Assembly: GCF_003047295.1 (NCBI RefSeq)
Contig: NZ_PZYZ01000011.1
Location: 1 to 64,000 of the forward strand
Length of the DNA: 64,000 nucleotides
Origin: Nocardioides sediminis
Lineage (GTDB): Bacteria > Actinomycetota > Actinomycetes > Propionibacteriales > Nocardioidaceae
Reading direction: 5' to 3'
Below are positions 16,715 to 24,614 of the stretch, in pieces. Under the pieces are notes generated by a model. The model was not told the DNA's origin. It worked only from the letters and a program-made list of their open reading frames with translations, and made no database searches. Each line of letters begins with the position of its first letter. Positions within the stretch are counted from its first letter, which is position 1. Both the position numbers and the translations under genes were made by a program.

Positions 16715-16942
16715 TCAGTCCTCGAGCGGCCACTCGGCTGCCCGGCCGGGCAGCTCGTCGAGCGCCTCGCTGAGCCGCTCGGCGCTGCGCAGCGCCCGGC
16801 CGACGAGCTCCTCGACGTCGTCGGCGCCGGCGGCCATCTCGTCCTGGGCGAGCTCGAGGGCGAGGGTGACCGCGGCCACCGGGTTCTGGAGGTCGTGGCG
16901 CGCCTTGCGGGCGAAGGCCACCAGGTCGTCGCGGGAGGTCAC
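16715..16942 (-). CDS. Stand-alone histidine-kinase phosphoacceptor (HisKA/DHp-like) domain protein, 75 residues
   Basis: The GTG start at 16942 overlaps the pspAB stop. The product holds an H-box, ARHDLQNPVAAVTLALEL, with the candidate phospho-histidine at residue 16. A second helix follows (VEELVGRALRSAERLSEALDEL), together making the two-helix dimerisation/phosphotransfer hairpin. There is no catalytic ATP-binding domain, no sensor and no membrane segment, and the frame stops after 75 residues with no kinase remnant before nadA. It is either a truncated kinase or a small adaptor using this fold. Position as the last gene of the psp operon suggests a link to envelope stress. Function is inference. 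Confidence 0.65.
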   Translation of the reverse strand: MTSRDDLVAFARKARHDLQNPVAAVTLALELAQDEMAAGADDVEELVGRALRSAERLSEALDELPGRAAEWPLED

Positions 16943-17508
16943 AGTCCCGGAGCATTCCACAGGGCGAGCCAGCGCTGCATGTCCCGCTCCATGGGGAGCT
17001 CCGCGGCGAGCTGGTCGCGTACGGCGATCTCGGTGAGGTTGTCGCGCTGGTGCGGGCCGGTGGGCGCGAAGGCGTAGAAGGTCCCCTGCTTGTAGAGGTA
17101 GACCAGCCCGAAGGTGCGGCCGTGGCCGGTGAAGGACACCATCGAGCACAGCAGGCCCGAGGCGAAGCCCTGCTCCTCGAGCAGGGTGTTGACGGCGTGC
17201 AGGTCGGTGCACAGGCCGGACAGGTCGGTGGGGTCGCCCTGGACGACCAGCCAGGTGAAGCCGAACTCGTCGCCGGTGACCGTGACGTCGGGCGTGTCGG
17301 GGTCGTCGTCGAGCAGGCGGGTGATCTCGTCCCGGGTGCGGTCGAACGCCGCCCCGGCGGCGGAGCGGAAGCACACCGACCCGACCCCGGTGGGCGCGTA
17401 GCCGGCCCCGGTCTCGAGGGTGACGGCCGCGCTCGGCACCAGGAACAGGGCGTCGAGGTTGTTGGCCGTCTGCCGGCGGCGACCCGTGACGACGTCGAGC
17501 CAGCGCAT
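16939..17508 (-). CDS. pspAB: PspA-associated protein PspAB
   Basis: 189 residues from ATG 17508, whose ATGA overlaps the htpX stop. It matches the PspAB family of actinobacterial psp operons: N-terminal MRWLDVVTGRRRQTANNLDALF, then LVPSAAVTLETGAGYAPTG and a GDEFGFTWLVVQ core. It is soluble with no catalytic motif. The family accompanies PspA, PspAA and HtpX and is thought to modulate the membrane-stress response; the mechanism is unknown. Coupled on both sides (htpX upstream, the phosphoacceptor gene downstream). Confidence 0.83.
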   Translation of the reverse strand: MRWLDVVTGRRRQTANNLDALFLVPSAAVTLETGAGYAPTGVGSVCFRSAAGAAFDRTRDEITRLLDDDPDTPDVTVTGDEFGFTWLVVQGDPTDLSGLCTDLHAVNTLLEEQGFASGLLCSMVSFTGHGRTFGLVYLYKQGTFYAFAPTGPHQRDNLTEIAVRDQLAAELPMERDMQRWLALWNAPGL

Positions 17509-18416
17509 CAGGCGGTCGGCCTGCCGAGCTCGGCCTGGATGCGGGCGAGCTGCTCGAGCCGCTGCTCCAGGGAGGGGTGGGTGGCGGTGAGGGTCTGCAG
17601 CGTCATGCCGCGCACGGCAGGGACGATGAACAGGGAGTTGACCGCGCTCCCCGCGCGCAGGTCCCGCTGCGGGATCGCGTTGACGCCGCCCGCGATCTTG
17701 GTCAGCGCGGAGGCGAGCGCCTGCGGCTTCATGGTCAGGTAGGCGCCCGAGCGGTCGGCACACAGCTCGCGGTAACGGGACAGCAGGCGCAGGAGCAGGA
17801 AGCTGATGGCGTAGACGACGAGGCTGACGGTGATCGCGATGAGCACCGCCGGCGCGCCGCCGCTGTCGCGTCCCCGGCTCAGGCCGCCGAACTGTGCCCC
17901 GCGGGTGAGCATCCCGGCCGCGATGCCGGCGGAGGACGCGAGGGTCATCACCAGGACGTCGCGGTGGGCCACGTGGCTCAGCTCGTGGGCCAGGACGGCC
18001 TCGAGCTCCTCGGCGTCGAGGGTCTGCAGGATGCCGGTCGTCACGCAGACCACGGCCCGGTCGGGCGACCGACCCGTGGCGAACGCGTTGGGCATCGCCA
18101 TGTCGGCGATCCCCACCCGGGGCTTGGGCATGTCGGCCAGCGCGCAGAGCCGGTCGATCATGCCGTGCAGCTCGGGGGCCTGCTCGGGCGTCACCTCGCG
18201 GGCGCGCATCGCCCGCATGGCCACCTTGTCGGAGGACCACCACTGGTAGAAGGCGACGCCGATGCCGCCCACGCCGATGAGGAACGCCAGGCCGGGGCTG
18301 TCCACGGCGAACATCAGCCCCACGACGAGACCCACGAAGAGCGCGCCGAGGAGGAACATGACCAGCGTCATGCGGGCGGTGAGCCCGGAGTCCTTGATGA
18401 AGCGGTTGGTGGCCAT
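17508..18416 (-). CDS. htpX: M48 family membrane metalloprotease HtpX
   Basis: 302 residues with two N-terminal membrane segments (about 16-38 and 42-58), the zinc motif AHELSHVAHRD (HExxH near residue 143), two further hydrophobic segments after it and the third ligand region in RYRELCADRSGA. HtpX degrades misfolded membrane proteins on the cytoplasmic side. The C-terminal THPSLEQRLEQLARIQ is typical. It sits in the psp operon between pspAA and pspAB, consistent with envelope quality control. Confidence 0.93.
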   Translation of the reverse strand: MATNRFIKDSGLTARMTLVMFLLGALFVGLVVGLMFAVDSPGLAFLIGVGGIGVAFYQWWSSDKVAMRAMRAREVTPEQAPELHGMIDRLCALADMPKPRVGIADMAMPNAFATGRSPDRAVVCVTTGILQTLDAEELEAVLAHELSHVAHRDVLVMTLASSAGIAAGMLTRGAQFGGLSRGRDSGGAPAVLIAITVSLVVYAISFLLLRLLSRYRELCADRSGAYLTMKPQALASALTKIAGGVNAIPQRDLRAGSAVNSLFIVPAVRGMTLQTLTATHPSLEQRLEQLARIQAELGRPTA

Positions 18417-18438
18417 GTGCGTGGGGGTGAGCCGCCCG

Positions 18439-18717
18439 TCAGCCCGGGATGAGGCCGCCGTCGGCGAGGAGCTCGCGCACCTCGTCGATGGTGGCGTCGC
18501 CGGGCGGCAGGATCAGGTCGGACTGGTCCAGGGAGTCGTCGGGGTGGTGGGTGCCGTGGTCGCGGACCCCGGCGAGCAGGCTCTCCAGCGCGGTGCGGAA
18601 GGCGGCCTCGTCGCCGGCCTCGACCGCGGCCTCGACCGCCTCGTCGAGCCGGTTGAGGGCGTCCAGGGAGTCGTCGGAGACGTCGTACTGTCCCTCGCCG
18701 AGGATCCGGACGATCAT
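18439..18717 (-). CDS. pspAA: PspA-associated protein PspAA
   Basis: A 92-residue acidic protein starting MIVRILGEGQYDVSDDSLDA, the PspAA signature, with a helical middle (LNRLDEAVEAAVEAGDEAAF) and a C-terminal LPPGDATIDEVRELLADGG. It occurs immediately after pspA in many actinobacteria and is presumed to bind or regulate PspA. Its ATG overlaps the pspA stop by four bases. Cytosolic. Confidence 0.88.
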   Translation of the reverse strand: MIVRILGEGQYDVSDDSLDALNRLDEAVEAAVEAGDEAAFRTALESLLAGVRDHGTHHPDDSLDQSDLILPPGDATIDEVRELLADGGLIPG

Positions 18718-19499
18718 GCCTGGCCCTCGTTGGTCTCCCGCTTGACGGGCAGCTCCTCCGACGACTCGTCCAGGATGTCGCCGCCCTCGATGGCCTGCGG
18801 CTGCGAGGCGCCCTTGAGCCGGGCCAGCTCGGCCTCGACGTCGGACTGGCTGCTCATGGCCTCGAGCTCGCGGGCGATGTCGTCGCCGGCGTTGACGGCG
18901 GTCGCGTCGTCGAGGGCGCCGGAGGCGATCAGCTCGTCGATGGCACCGGCACGGGCCTGCATCTGGTGGGTCTTGTCCTCGGCGCGCTGGATGGCCATGC
19001 CGACGTCGCCCATCTCCTCGCCGATGCCGGAGACGGCCTCGCCGATGCGGGTCTGGGCCTCGGCGGCGGTGTAGTTGGCCTTGATCGTCTCCTTGCGGGT
19101 GCGGAAGGCCTCGACCTTCGCCTGCAGCCGCTGCTGGGCCAGCACGAGCTTCTCCTCCTCCCCCTGGAGGTTGGCGTGCTGGGCCTTGAGGTCGGTGATC
19201 TGGGACGTCAGGCCCGACTTGCGGGTGAGCGCCTCGCGGGCGAGGTCCTCACGTCCGGCGCCGATGGCCTTCTCGGCCTGGCCCTGCAGCTTGGCCGCCT
19301 GCTGCTCGAGCTGGTTGACCTGGAGCTCGACGCGCTTGCGGCTGGTGGCGACGTCGGCCACGCCGCGACGCACCTTGCTGAGCAGCTCGAGCTGTCGCTG
19401 GTAGCTGTAGTCCAGCGTCTGGCGCGGGTCCTCGGCCTTGTCGAGCGCCTGGTTGGCCTTGGACTTGAAGATCAGGCTGATCCGCTTCATGAGACTCAT
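18714..19499 (-). CDS. pspA: Phage shock protein A (PspA/IM30 family)
   Basis: 261 residues from ATG 19499 (ATG 19490 is also possible). The N-terminal amphipathic helix (SLMKRISLIFKSKANQALD) binds stressed membrane. The rest is almost all coiled coil, with DPRQTLDYSYQRQLELLSKV and the conserved middle, and ends in an acidic tail. PspA oligomerises on the inner membrane and preserves the proton-motive force. First gene of a five-gene operon, pspA-pspAA-htpX-pspAB-phosphoacceptor protein. A TAGGGT -10-like element and a direct repeat lie upstream. Confidence 0.93.
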   Translation of the reverse strand: MSLMKRISLIFKSKANQALDKAEDPRQTLDYSYQRQLELLSKVRRGVADVATSRKRVELQVNQLEQQAAKLQGQAEKAIGAGREDLAREALTRKSGLTSQITDLKAQHANLQGEEEKLVLAQQRLQAKVEAFRTRKETIKANYTAAEAQTRIGEAVSGIGEEMGDVGMAIQRAEDKTHQMQARAGAIDELIASGALDDATAVNAGDDIARELEAMSSQSDVEAELARLKGASQPQAIEGGDILDESSEELPVKRETNEGQA

Positions 19500-19514
19500 G
19501 GGGGTGCGGCCCCT

Positions 19515-19541
19515 CTCGTGTGATGACACCCTCGTGTGATG
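19515..19541. repeat. 11-bp direct repeat in the pspA leader
   Basis: CTCGTGTGATG occurs at 19515-19525 and again at 19531-19541, a 16-base period. A TAGGGT (minus strand, 19547-19552) upstream is a candidate -10, placing both copies in the leader or at the transcription start. This could be a regulator site for the envelope-stress operon or chance. Confidence 0.4.
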
Positions 19542-19636
19542 GCTTCACCCTAGGACCAAACCCAAGGCGCAGGTAGCAGGTTGGTACGCCGGTAGGCTGG
19601 GTCCTGCTCACCCACACAGACCCGAGGGCCCCCACG

Positions 19637-20230
19637 TTGTTCCGTCGCACGAAGTCAGAGACCACCACTCCCGTCGAGACCGCCGCCACCGACACCAAGG
19701 TCGGCGGCAAGGGGCGGCCCACACCGTCGCGCAAGGAGGCCGAGGCCGCGGCCAAGGCCCGCGCCAAGGTCCCGCGCACCCGCAAGGAGCAGATGGCCGC
19801 CCAGCGCGCCGCGCGCGGCGAGTCGAGCTCCAAGGTCCGCCAGGCCATGAGGACCGGCGACGAGCGCTACCTCCCGGCCCGCGACAAGGGCCCCGTGCGC
19901 CGCTTCATCCGCGACTTCGTGGACTCCCGCTTCTCCTTCATCGAGCTCATGGTGCCGCTGCTGATCGTCACGATGATCCTCGGCTACTCCGGCAACGCCT
20001 ACCTCGCCGGAGTGGGCAACACCGTGCTGCTCGGCACGCTGCTGCTCGTGGTCGTCGACCTGGTCATGCTGCGCTTCCGGCTGCGGCGCGAGCTCACCCG
20101 TCGTTTCCCGGGCGAGTCGCTCAAGGGCACGACCTACTACGGGGTCATGCGGGCGATGCAGATGAAGTTCATGCGGCTTCCCAAGGCCCAGGTCAAGATC
20201 GGGCAGAAGCTCCCCGAGCACTACCGCTGA
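19637..20230 (+). CDS. DUF3043 family membrane protein
   Basis: 197 residues from TTG 19637. A basic, Lys/Ala/Arg-rich cytoplasmic tail of about 85 residues (KEAEAAAKARAKVPRTRKEQ) is followed by FVDSRFSFIELMVPLLIVTM and a second hydrophobic segment (VLLGTLLLVVVDLVMLRF), then a basic C-terminus (YYGVMRAMQMKFMRLPKAQV). This is the DUF3043 pattern, found almost only in actinobacteria. Function unknown. Divergent from pspA, with a candidate TAGGCT -10 at 19593-19598. Confidence 0.88.
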   Translation: MFRRTKSETTTPVETAATDTKVGGKGRPTPSRKEAEAAAKARAKVPRTRKEQMAAQRAARGESSSKVRQAMRTGDERYLPARDKGPVRRFIRDFVDSRFSFIELMVPLLIVTMILGYSGNAYLAGVGNTVLLGTLLLVVVDLVMLRFRLRRELTRRFPGESLKGTTYYGVMRAMQMKFMRLPKAQVKIGQKLPEHYR

Positions 20231-20234
20231 CCCG

Positions 20235-20263
20235 ACACTGCGGACAGGTCCTGTCCGCAGTGT
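20235..20263. promoter_or_regulatory. Perfect 14-bp inverted repeat (operator or hairpin)
   Basis: ACACTGCGGACAGG, one T, then its exact reverse complement. Flanking CCCG/CGGG can extend the stem past a one-base bulge. It begins four bases after the DUF3043 stop and ends just before the GGGAGGG ribosome-binding site of the next gene. There is no T run, so it is not a classical terminator. Fits a dimeric-repressor operator or an RNA hairpin controlling the hydrolase. Confidence 0.6.
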
Positions 20264-20279
20264 GCGGGAGGGTCGTTCC

Positions 20280-20936
20280 ATGACCACCCCTCTCCTCATC
20301 CTGTCCGGCGCCGGGCTGCCCGCCTCGATCTGGGACGCGGTCCGCGCACGCCTCGATGCCGAGTCGCGCGTGGTCCCGTCACCCGGCCGCGACGGCACGC
20401 TCGCGTCGTACGCCGAGGCGGCCCTGCGGGCCGCGGACGGCTGGCCCCGCGTCCACCTGGTCGCCCACTCGCTCGGCGGCACCGTCGCGTCCGCCGTGGT
20501 GTCCGCCGAGCCGTCCCGCGTGGCGCGGCTGACCGGGGTGGCGGCCGTCGTGCCGGCCGCAGGGGCCTCCTTCACCGGCGCCCTGCCGTTCCCGAACCGG
20601 CTCGTGATGGGTGCGGTGGTGCGGGTGCTGGGCACCCGGCCCCCGGCGTCGGCCCTGCGTGCCATGTGCGCCGGGCTCTCCGACGAGGACACCGAGCGCG
20701 TCGTCGGCGGCTTCGCCCCCGAGGGCCGGCGGGTCTACCTCGACCGCACTCCCCCGCGCGCCTGGCCGCAGCAGGCGTCGTACGTCGTCACGACCCGCGA
20801 CGACCAGTTCCCGCGGACGCTGCAGGAGCGGTACGCCGCGGAGCTGGGCGCGGACGTCCGCACCATCGACACGGGACACCTGCCCATGCTCGAGCGGCCC
20901 GACGAGCTCGCCGCGCTGCTGGCTCAGGCGTCGTAG
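20280..20936 (+). CDS. Alpha/beta-fold hydrolase
   Basis: 218 residues from ATG 20280, just after GGGAGGG. It has the nucleophile elbow VHLVAHSLGGTVAS (Ser in SLGG), an N-terminal strand with the oxyanion stretch LILSGAGLPASIWD, a DDQF acid segment in VVTTRDDQFPRT, and the histidine in TIDTGHLPMLERP near the C-terminus, so the catalytic triad is complete. Small, without a large cap domain, and cytosolic. Substrate unknown. Its end overlaps the paaE end by 13 bases (convergent). Confidence 0.83.
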   Translation: MTTPLLILSGAGLPASIWDAVRARLDAESRVVPSPGRDGTLASYAEAALRAADGWPRVHLVAHSLGGTVASAVVSAEPSRVARLTGVAAVVPAAGASFTGALPFPNRLVMGAVVRVLGTRPPASALRAMCAGLSDEDTERVVGGFAPEGRRVYLDRTPPRAWPQQASYVVTTRDDQFPRTLQERYAAELGADVRTIDTGHLPMLERPDELAALLAQAS

Positions 20937-21979
20937 TCGACGACCACCCGCGCGCTGGTCGGGTGGGACTGGCAGGTGAGCACGTAGCCGCGCTCGACCT
21001 CCTCGGGCTCGAGGGCGTAGTTGACGTCCATCGCCACGCTGCCCTCGACCACCTTGGCCCGGCAGGTGCCGCAGACGCCGCCCTTGCACGCGAAGGGCAC
21101 GTCGGAGCGGACGGCCTGGGCGGCCTCGAGGACCGACGGTCCGTCCGGGCGCAGGGCCAGGTCGGTGCTGCGGCCGTCGAGGCGCACGGTCACCGCGGCG
21201 GCGCCGTCCTCCACGTCGGAGAGCTCGGCCACCGGGGCGCGGACGACGGGCTCGGCGTGGAACAGCTCCGTGTGCACGGCAGTGCTCGGGACCCCGGCCT
21301 CGCGCAGCGCCTCGGCCAGCCCCACCACCATCTGCTGGGGGCCGCACAGGAACCACGCGTCGACGCCGGCGACGGGCACCAGCGCGTCGACGATCGCCCT
21401 CAGCCGCTCGCCGTCGAGGCGTCCGGAGAGCAGCTCGACCTCGGTCGCCTCGCGGGAGAGCACGTGGAGGAGCTGCAGCCGGGGCCCGTAGCGGTCCTTG
21501 AGGTCGGCGACCTCGTCGAGGAACATCACCGAGCGGTGGGTGCGGTTGGCGTAGACCAGCGTGACGAACGACGCCGGCTCCTCCTCGAGGATCGCGGCGA
21601 CGATCGACAGCACCGGCGTGATGCCCGAGCCCGCCGCGACGGCGACGTAGGTGCGCTGCGCCGACGGGTCGGGGACGTGCGTGAAGCGGCCCGCCGGGGT
21701 CATCACGTCCAGCTCGTCACCGACGGCGAGCTTGCCCACGACCAGGTCGCTGAAGCCGCCGCCCGGGAGGCGCTTCACGCCGATGCGCAGGATGCCGGCG
21801 CTCGGCGGCACGCAGATCGAGTAGCTGCGCCGCTGGCCGTCCTCCCCGCGGATGGTCAGGTGCTGGCCGGGCGTGAACGCGTAGGCGTCGCGCAGGTCGT
21901 CGGGCACGTCGAGGGTGATCGCGACCGCGTCGTCGGTGAGCGGGTCGACGGCCGCGACCCGCAGGGAGTGGAACTCCAT
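20924..21979 (-). CDS. paaE: Phenylacetyl-CoA epoxidase reductase subunit PaaE
   Basis: 351 residues from ATG 21979. It has an FAD-binding FNR-type domain (QRRSYSICVPPS for flavin contact), an NAD(P)H domain (VAAGSGITPVLSIV; FLCGPQQMV), and a C-terminal plant-type 2Fe-2S ferredoxin domain with CKGGVCGTCRAKV and a last cysteine in VLTCQSHP. It passes electrons from NADPH to the PaaA di-iron centre. It ends the paaABCDE operon. Its start overlaps the paaD stop. Confidence 0.95.
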   Translation of the reverse strand: MEFHSLRVAAVDPLTDDAVAITLDVPDDLRDAYAFTPGQHLTIRGEDGQRRSYSICVPPSAGILRIGVKRLPGGGFSDLVVGKLAVGDELDVMTPAGRFTHVPDPSAQRTYVAVAAGSGITPVLSIVAAILEEEPASFVTLVYANRTHRSVMFLDEVADLKDRYGPRLQLLHVLSREATEVELLSGRLDGERLRAIVDALVPVAGVDAWFLCGPQQMVVGLAEALREAGVPSTAVHTELFHAEPVVRAPVAELSDVEDGAAAVTVRLDGRSTDLALRPDGPSVLEAAQAVRSDVPFACKGGVCGTCRAKVVEGSVAMDVNYALEPEEVERGYVLTCQSHPTSARVVVDYDA

Positions 21980-22491
21980 CAGAGGACCTTGAAGTGGTCG
22001 AAGGGCTCGCGGCAGCGACGGCACACCCACAGCGACTTGCAGGCGGTGGACCCGAACCGGCTGGACTCCCGGGTGTCCGGCGAGCCGCACTGCGGGCAGC
22101 GGACCGACAGCGTCAGCCCCACCGGGGCCCGGCGGCGCTCCTCCTCGGTGGGCGGCGGGGCGACGCCGTACTCCTCGAGCCTGGCCCGGCCGCGCGCGGT
22201 GATCTGGTCGGTGGACCAGGGGGGCGAGAGCACGAACTCGACGGTGACGTGCCGGTAGCCCTCGGCCGTGAGCGCGTCGATGAGGTCGGTGCGGATGGTC
22301 TCCATCGCCGGGCAGCCGGAGTAGGTCGGCGTGACCTGCACGTGCACCCGGCCCTGGTCGTCCTCGGTGACGTCGCGCAGGATCCCGAGGTCCTCGATGG
22401 TGACGACCGGCAGCTCGGGGTCGACGACGCCGGAGGCGACGTGCCAGGCGCGGGTGTCGCGGTGGGCGTCGATGTCGTGGGTGTCGGTCAT
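21979..22491 (-). CDS. paaD: Phenylacetyl-CoA epoxidase assembly/maturation protein PaaD
   Basis: 170 residues. The N-terminal MIP18/DUF59 domain contains VDPELPVVTIEDLGILRDV and PTYSGCPAMETI, followed by a C-terminal zinc ribbon (CPQCGS ... CRRCREPF). PaaD is thought to act in Fe-S or di-iron assembly for the epoxidase complex and is not part of the stable oxygenase. ATGA/TGA overlaps with paaC and paaE show tight translational coupling. Confidence 0.94.
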   Translation of the reverse strand: MTDTHDIDAHRDTRAWHVASGVVDPELPVVTIEDLGILRDVTEDDQGRVHVQVTPTYSGCPAMETIRTDLIDALTAEGYRHVTVEFVLSPPWSTDQITARGRARLEEYGVAPPPTEEERRRAPVGLTLSVRCPQCGSPDTRESSRFGSTACKSLWVCRRCREPFDHFKVL

Positions 22492-23315
22492 CACCAGGTC
22501 GCCCCCGGGTGCGAGCGGGTGAGGTGCTGCATCTCGGCGAGCATCCGGCCGAGGTGCTCGGTGTGCAGGCCGGCGCGCCCGCCGGGCACCCGCGGCGGCA
22601 CGTCCGGGACCGCCAGCGTCGCCGCCCGTACGACGTCCTCGAGACGCCGCAGGACCGGCTCGCGCAGGCTCGAGGGAGCCACCGCCACGCCGTCGGCGAC
22701 CAGGGCGGGGTCGAGGTGGGACTCGTCGAAGAGCTCCTCGACCCAGGGCCACTCCGCGTCCAGGGCCGCCTGCATGCGCGCGTGCGACTCCTCGGTGCCG
22801 TCCCCGAGGCGCAGCACCCACTGGCGGGCGTGGTCGTGGTGGTAGGCGACCTCCTTGGCGGCCTTGGCGGCGATGGCCGCCAGGGTCGGGTCGGTGCTGC
22901 GCTGCAGCGCGGCGTACAGCTCGGACTGCCAGGTCGAGAGGACCAGCAGCCGCGCCATCGCGACCCCGAAGTCCTCCTGCGGCCGCTCGACGAGCTTGAC
23001 GTTGCGGAAGTCGCGCTCGTCGCGCCAGTAGGCGAGGTCGTCCTCGTCGCGGCCGGCGCCCTCGATCTCGCCCGCGTGCGAGAGCAGCGAGCGGGCCTGG
23101 CCGAGCAGGTCGAGGCCGATGTTGGCGAGCGCGAGGTCCTCCTCGAGCTGCGGGGCGCGGCTGATCCACCAGCCCATCCGCTGGGCGGAGACCAGTGCGT
23201 CGTCGGCGAGGCCGAGGACGTAGTCGACGTGGGAGCCGGTCAGAGCGGGGTCCCTGCGGGCTTGTTCGTCGGAGGAGCGCAGCGGAGGAGACGAAGAAGG
23301 TCGTGGGGTGCTCAT
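22491..23315 (-). CDS. paaC: Phenylacetyl-CoA epoxidase structural subunit PaaC
   Basis: 274 residues, a ferritin-like helical bundle: YVLGLADDALVSAQRMGWW, APQLEEDLALANIGLDLLGQ, KEVAYHHDHARQWVLRLGDG. PaaC pairs with PaaA in the oxygenase core but lacks a working di-iron site. The first 25 residues are a Ser/Pro/Arg-rich extension that may or may not be translated. It overlaps both paaB and paaD by a few bases. Confidence 0.95.
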   Translation of the reverse strand: MSTPRPSSSPPLRSSDEQARRDPALTGSHVDYVLGLADDALVSAQRMGWWISRAPQLEEDLALANIGLDLLGQARSLLSHAGEIEGAGRDEDDLAYWRDERDFRNVKLVERPQEDFGVAMARLLVLSTWQSELYAALQRSTDPTLAAIAAKAAKEVAYHHDHARQWVLRLGDGTEESHARMQAALDAEWPWVEELFDESHLDPALVADGVAVAPSSLREPVLRRLEDVVRAATLAVPDVPPRVPGGRAGLHTEHLGRMLAEMQHLTRSHPGATW

Positions 23316-23599
23316 AGGTGCTCGACCCCCTCGGGCACGTCGTAGAACGTGGGGTGGCGGTAGATCTTGTCAGCGGCCGGGTCGAAGAACGCGTCCCGCT
23401 CCTCCGGGCTCGAAGCCGTGATCGCGGCGGCCGGGACGACCCACAGCGAGACGCCCTCCTGGCGACGGGTGTAGACGTCGCGGGCGTTGCGCAGCGCCAT
23501 CTCGGCGTCGGGGGCGTGCAGGGACCCGACGTGGACGTGGTTGAGGCCGCGGCGCGAGCGCACGAAGACCTCCCACAGGGGCTCGCGAGGGGTGCTCAT
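23312..23599 (-). CDS. paaB: Phenylacetyl-CoA epoxidase subunit PaaB
   Basis: 95 residues. WEVFVRSRRGLNHVHVGSLH, then DAEMALRNARDVYTRRQEGV, then a Tyr/Pro-rich end (KIYRHPTFYDVPEGVEHL). PaaB bridges the PaaAC heterodimers. ATG 23599 overlaps the paaA stop and its own stop overlaps the paaC start, so the order paaA-B-C-D-E is fully coupled. Confidence 0.95.
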   Translation of the reverse strand: MSTPREPLWEVFVRSRRGLNHVHVGSLHAPDAEMALRNARDVYTRRQEGVSLWVVPAAAITASSPEERDAFFDPAADKIYRHPTFYDVPEGVEHL

Positions 23600-24594
23600 G
23601 CCACGTGCTCCTGCTCGTGCTTGGCGGCGTAGGCGGCGGCGGCCCCGCGGACCCAGGCGCCGTCCTCGTGGGCCCTGACCCGGTGCGCCATCCGCTCCTT
23701 GTTGCACGGACCGTTGCCCTTGATGACCTCGAAGAGCTCGGTGAAGTCGATGGGGCCGTGGTCGTAGTGGCCGCGCTCCTCGTTCCACCTCAGGTCGGGG
23801 TCGGGGAGGGTCAGGCCGAGGACCTCGGCCTGCGGGACGGTCATGTCGATGAACCGCTGGCGCAGCTCGTCGTTGGAGAACCGCTTGATCCCCCAGGCCA
23901 TCGACTTCGCCGAGTTGGGCGAGTCGTCGTCCGGCGGTCCGAACATCATCAGGCTCGGCCACCAGTAGCGGTCGACCGCGTCCTGCGCCATCGCCTTCTG
24001 GGCCGGCGTGCCGTGGGAGAGGGTGTGCAGGATCTCGAAGCCCTGGCGCTGGTGGAACGACTCCTCCTTGCACACCCGCACCATGGCCCGCGCGTAGGGA
24101 CCGAAGGAGCAGCGGCACAGCGGGACCTGGTTGACGATGGCCGCACCGTCCACCAGCCAGCCGATGGCGCCCATGTCGGCCCAGGTCAGCGTCGGGTAGT
24201 TGAAGATCGAGGAGTACTTCTGCCGCCCGTCGTGGAGCTGGTCGAGCAGGTCGGCCCGGTCCACGCCCAGCGTCTCCGCGGCGGCGTACAGGTAGAGGCC
24301 GTGGCCGGCCTCGTCCTGGACCTTGGCCATCAGGATGCCCTTGCGGCGCAGGCTGGGCGCGCGCGAGATCCAGTTGCCCTCGGGCTGCATGCCGATGATC
24401 TCGGAGTGCGCGTGCTGGGCGATCTGCCGCACCAGCGTCCGGCGGTAGGCCTCGGGCATCTCGTCGCGGGGCTCGACCCGCCCGCCCTCGGCCAGCACCG
24501 CGAGGAAGGACGCGGGCTCGGGCGGGGCGTCACCCGGCCCTGCGGAGGGGGCGGGCCGGGGGCCGTCGGGCGCGGTGAAGTCGTTGCCGTACAC
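23596..24594 (-). CDS. paaA: Phenylacetyl-CoA epoxidase catalytic subunit PaaA
   Basis: 332 residues with a di-iron ferritin-like core. Iron ligands are visible in AKVQDEAGHGLYLY and VCKEESFHQRQGFE, two ExxH motifs. KGNGPCNKERM near the C-terminus is a PaaA hallmark. It epoxidises the aromatic ring of phenylacetyl-CoA with O2, the first committed step of aerobic phenylacetate breakdown. GTG start at 24594; an inverted repeat lies just upstream. The ligase, isomerase and beta-oxidation genes (paaK, paaG, paaZ) are not in this window. Confidence 0.96.
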   Translation of the reverse strand: MYGNDFTAPDGPRPAPSAGPGDAPPEPASFLAVLAEGGRVEPRDEMPEAYRRTLVRQIAQHAHSEIIGMQPEGNWISRAPSLRRKGILMAKVQDEAGHGLYLYAAAETLGVDRADLLDQLHDGRQKYSSIFNYPTLTWADMGAIGWLVDGAAIVNQVPLCRCSFGPYARAMVRVCKEESFHQRQGFEILHTLSHGTPAQKAMAQDAVDRYWWPSLMMFGPPDDDSPNSAKSMAWGIKRFSNDELRQRFIDMTVPQAEVLGLTLPDPDLRWNEERGHYDHGPIDFTELFEVIKGNGPCNKERMAHRVRAHEDGAWVRGAAAAYAAKHEQEHVA

Positions 24595-24614
24595 GTGACC
24601 GAATCTAGCACCGA

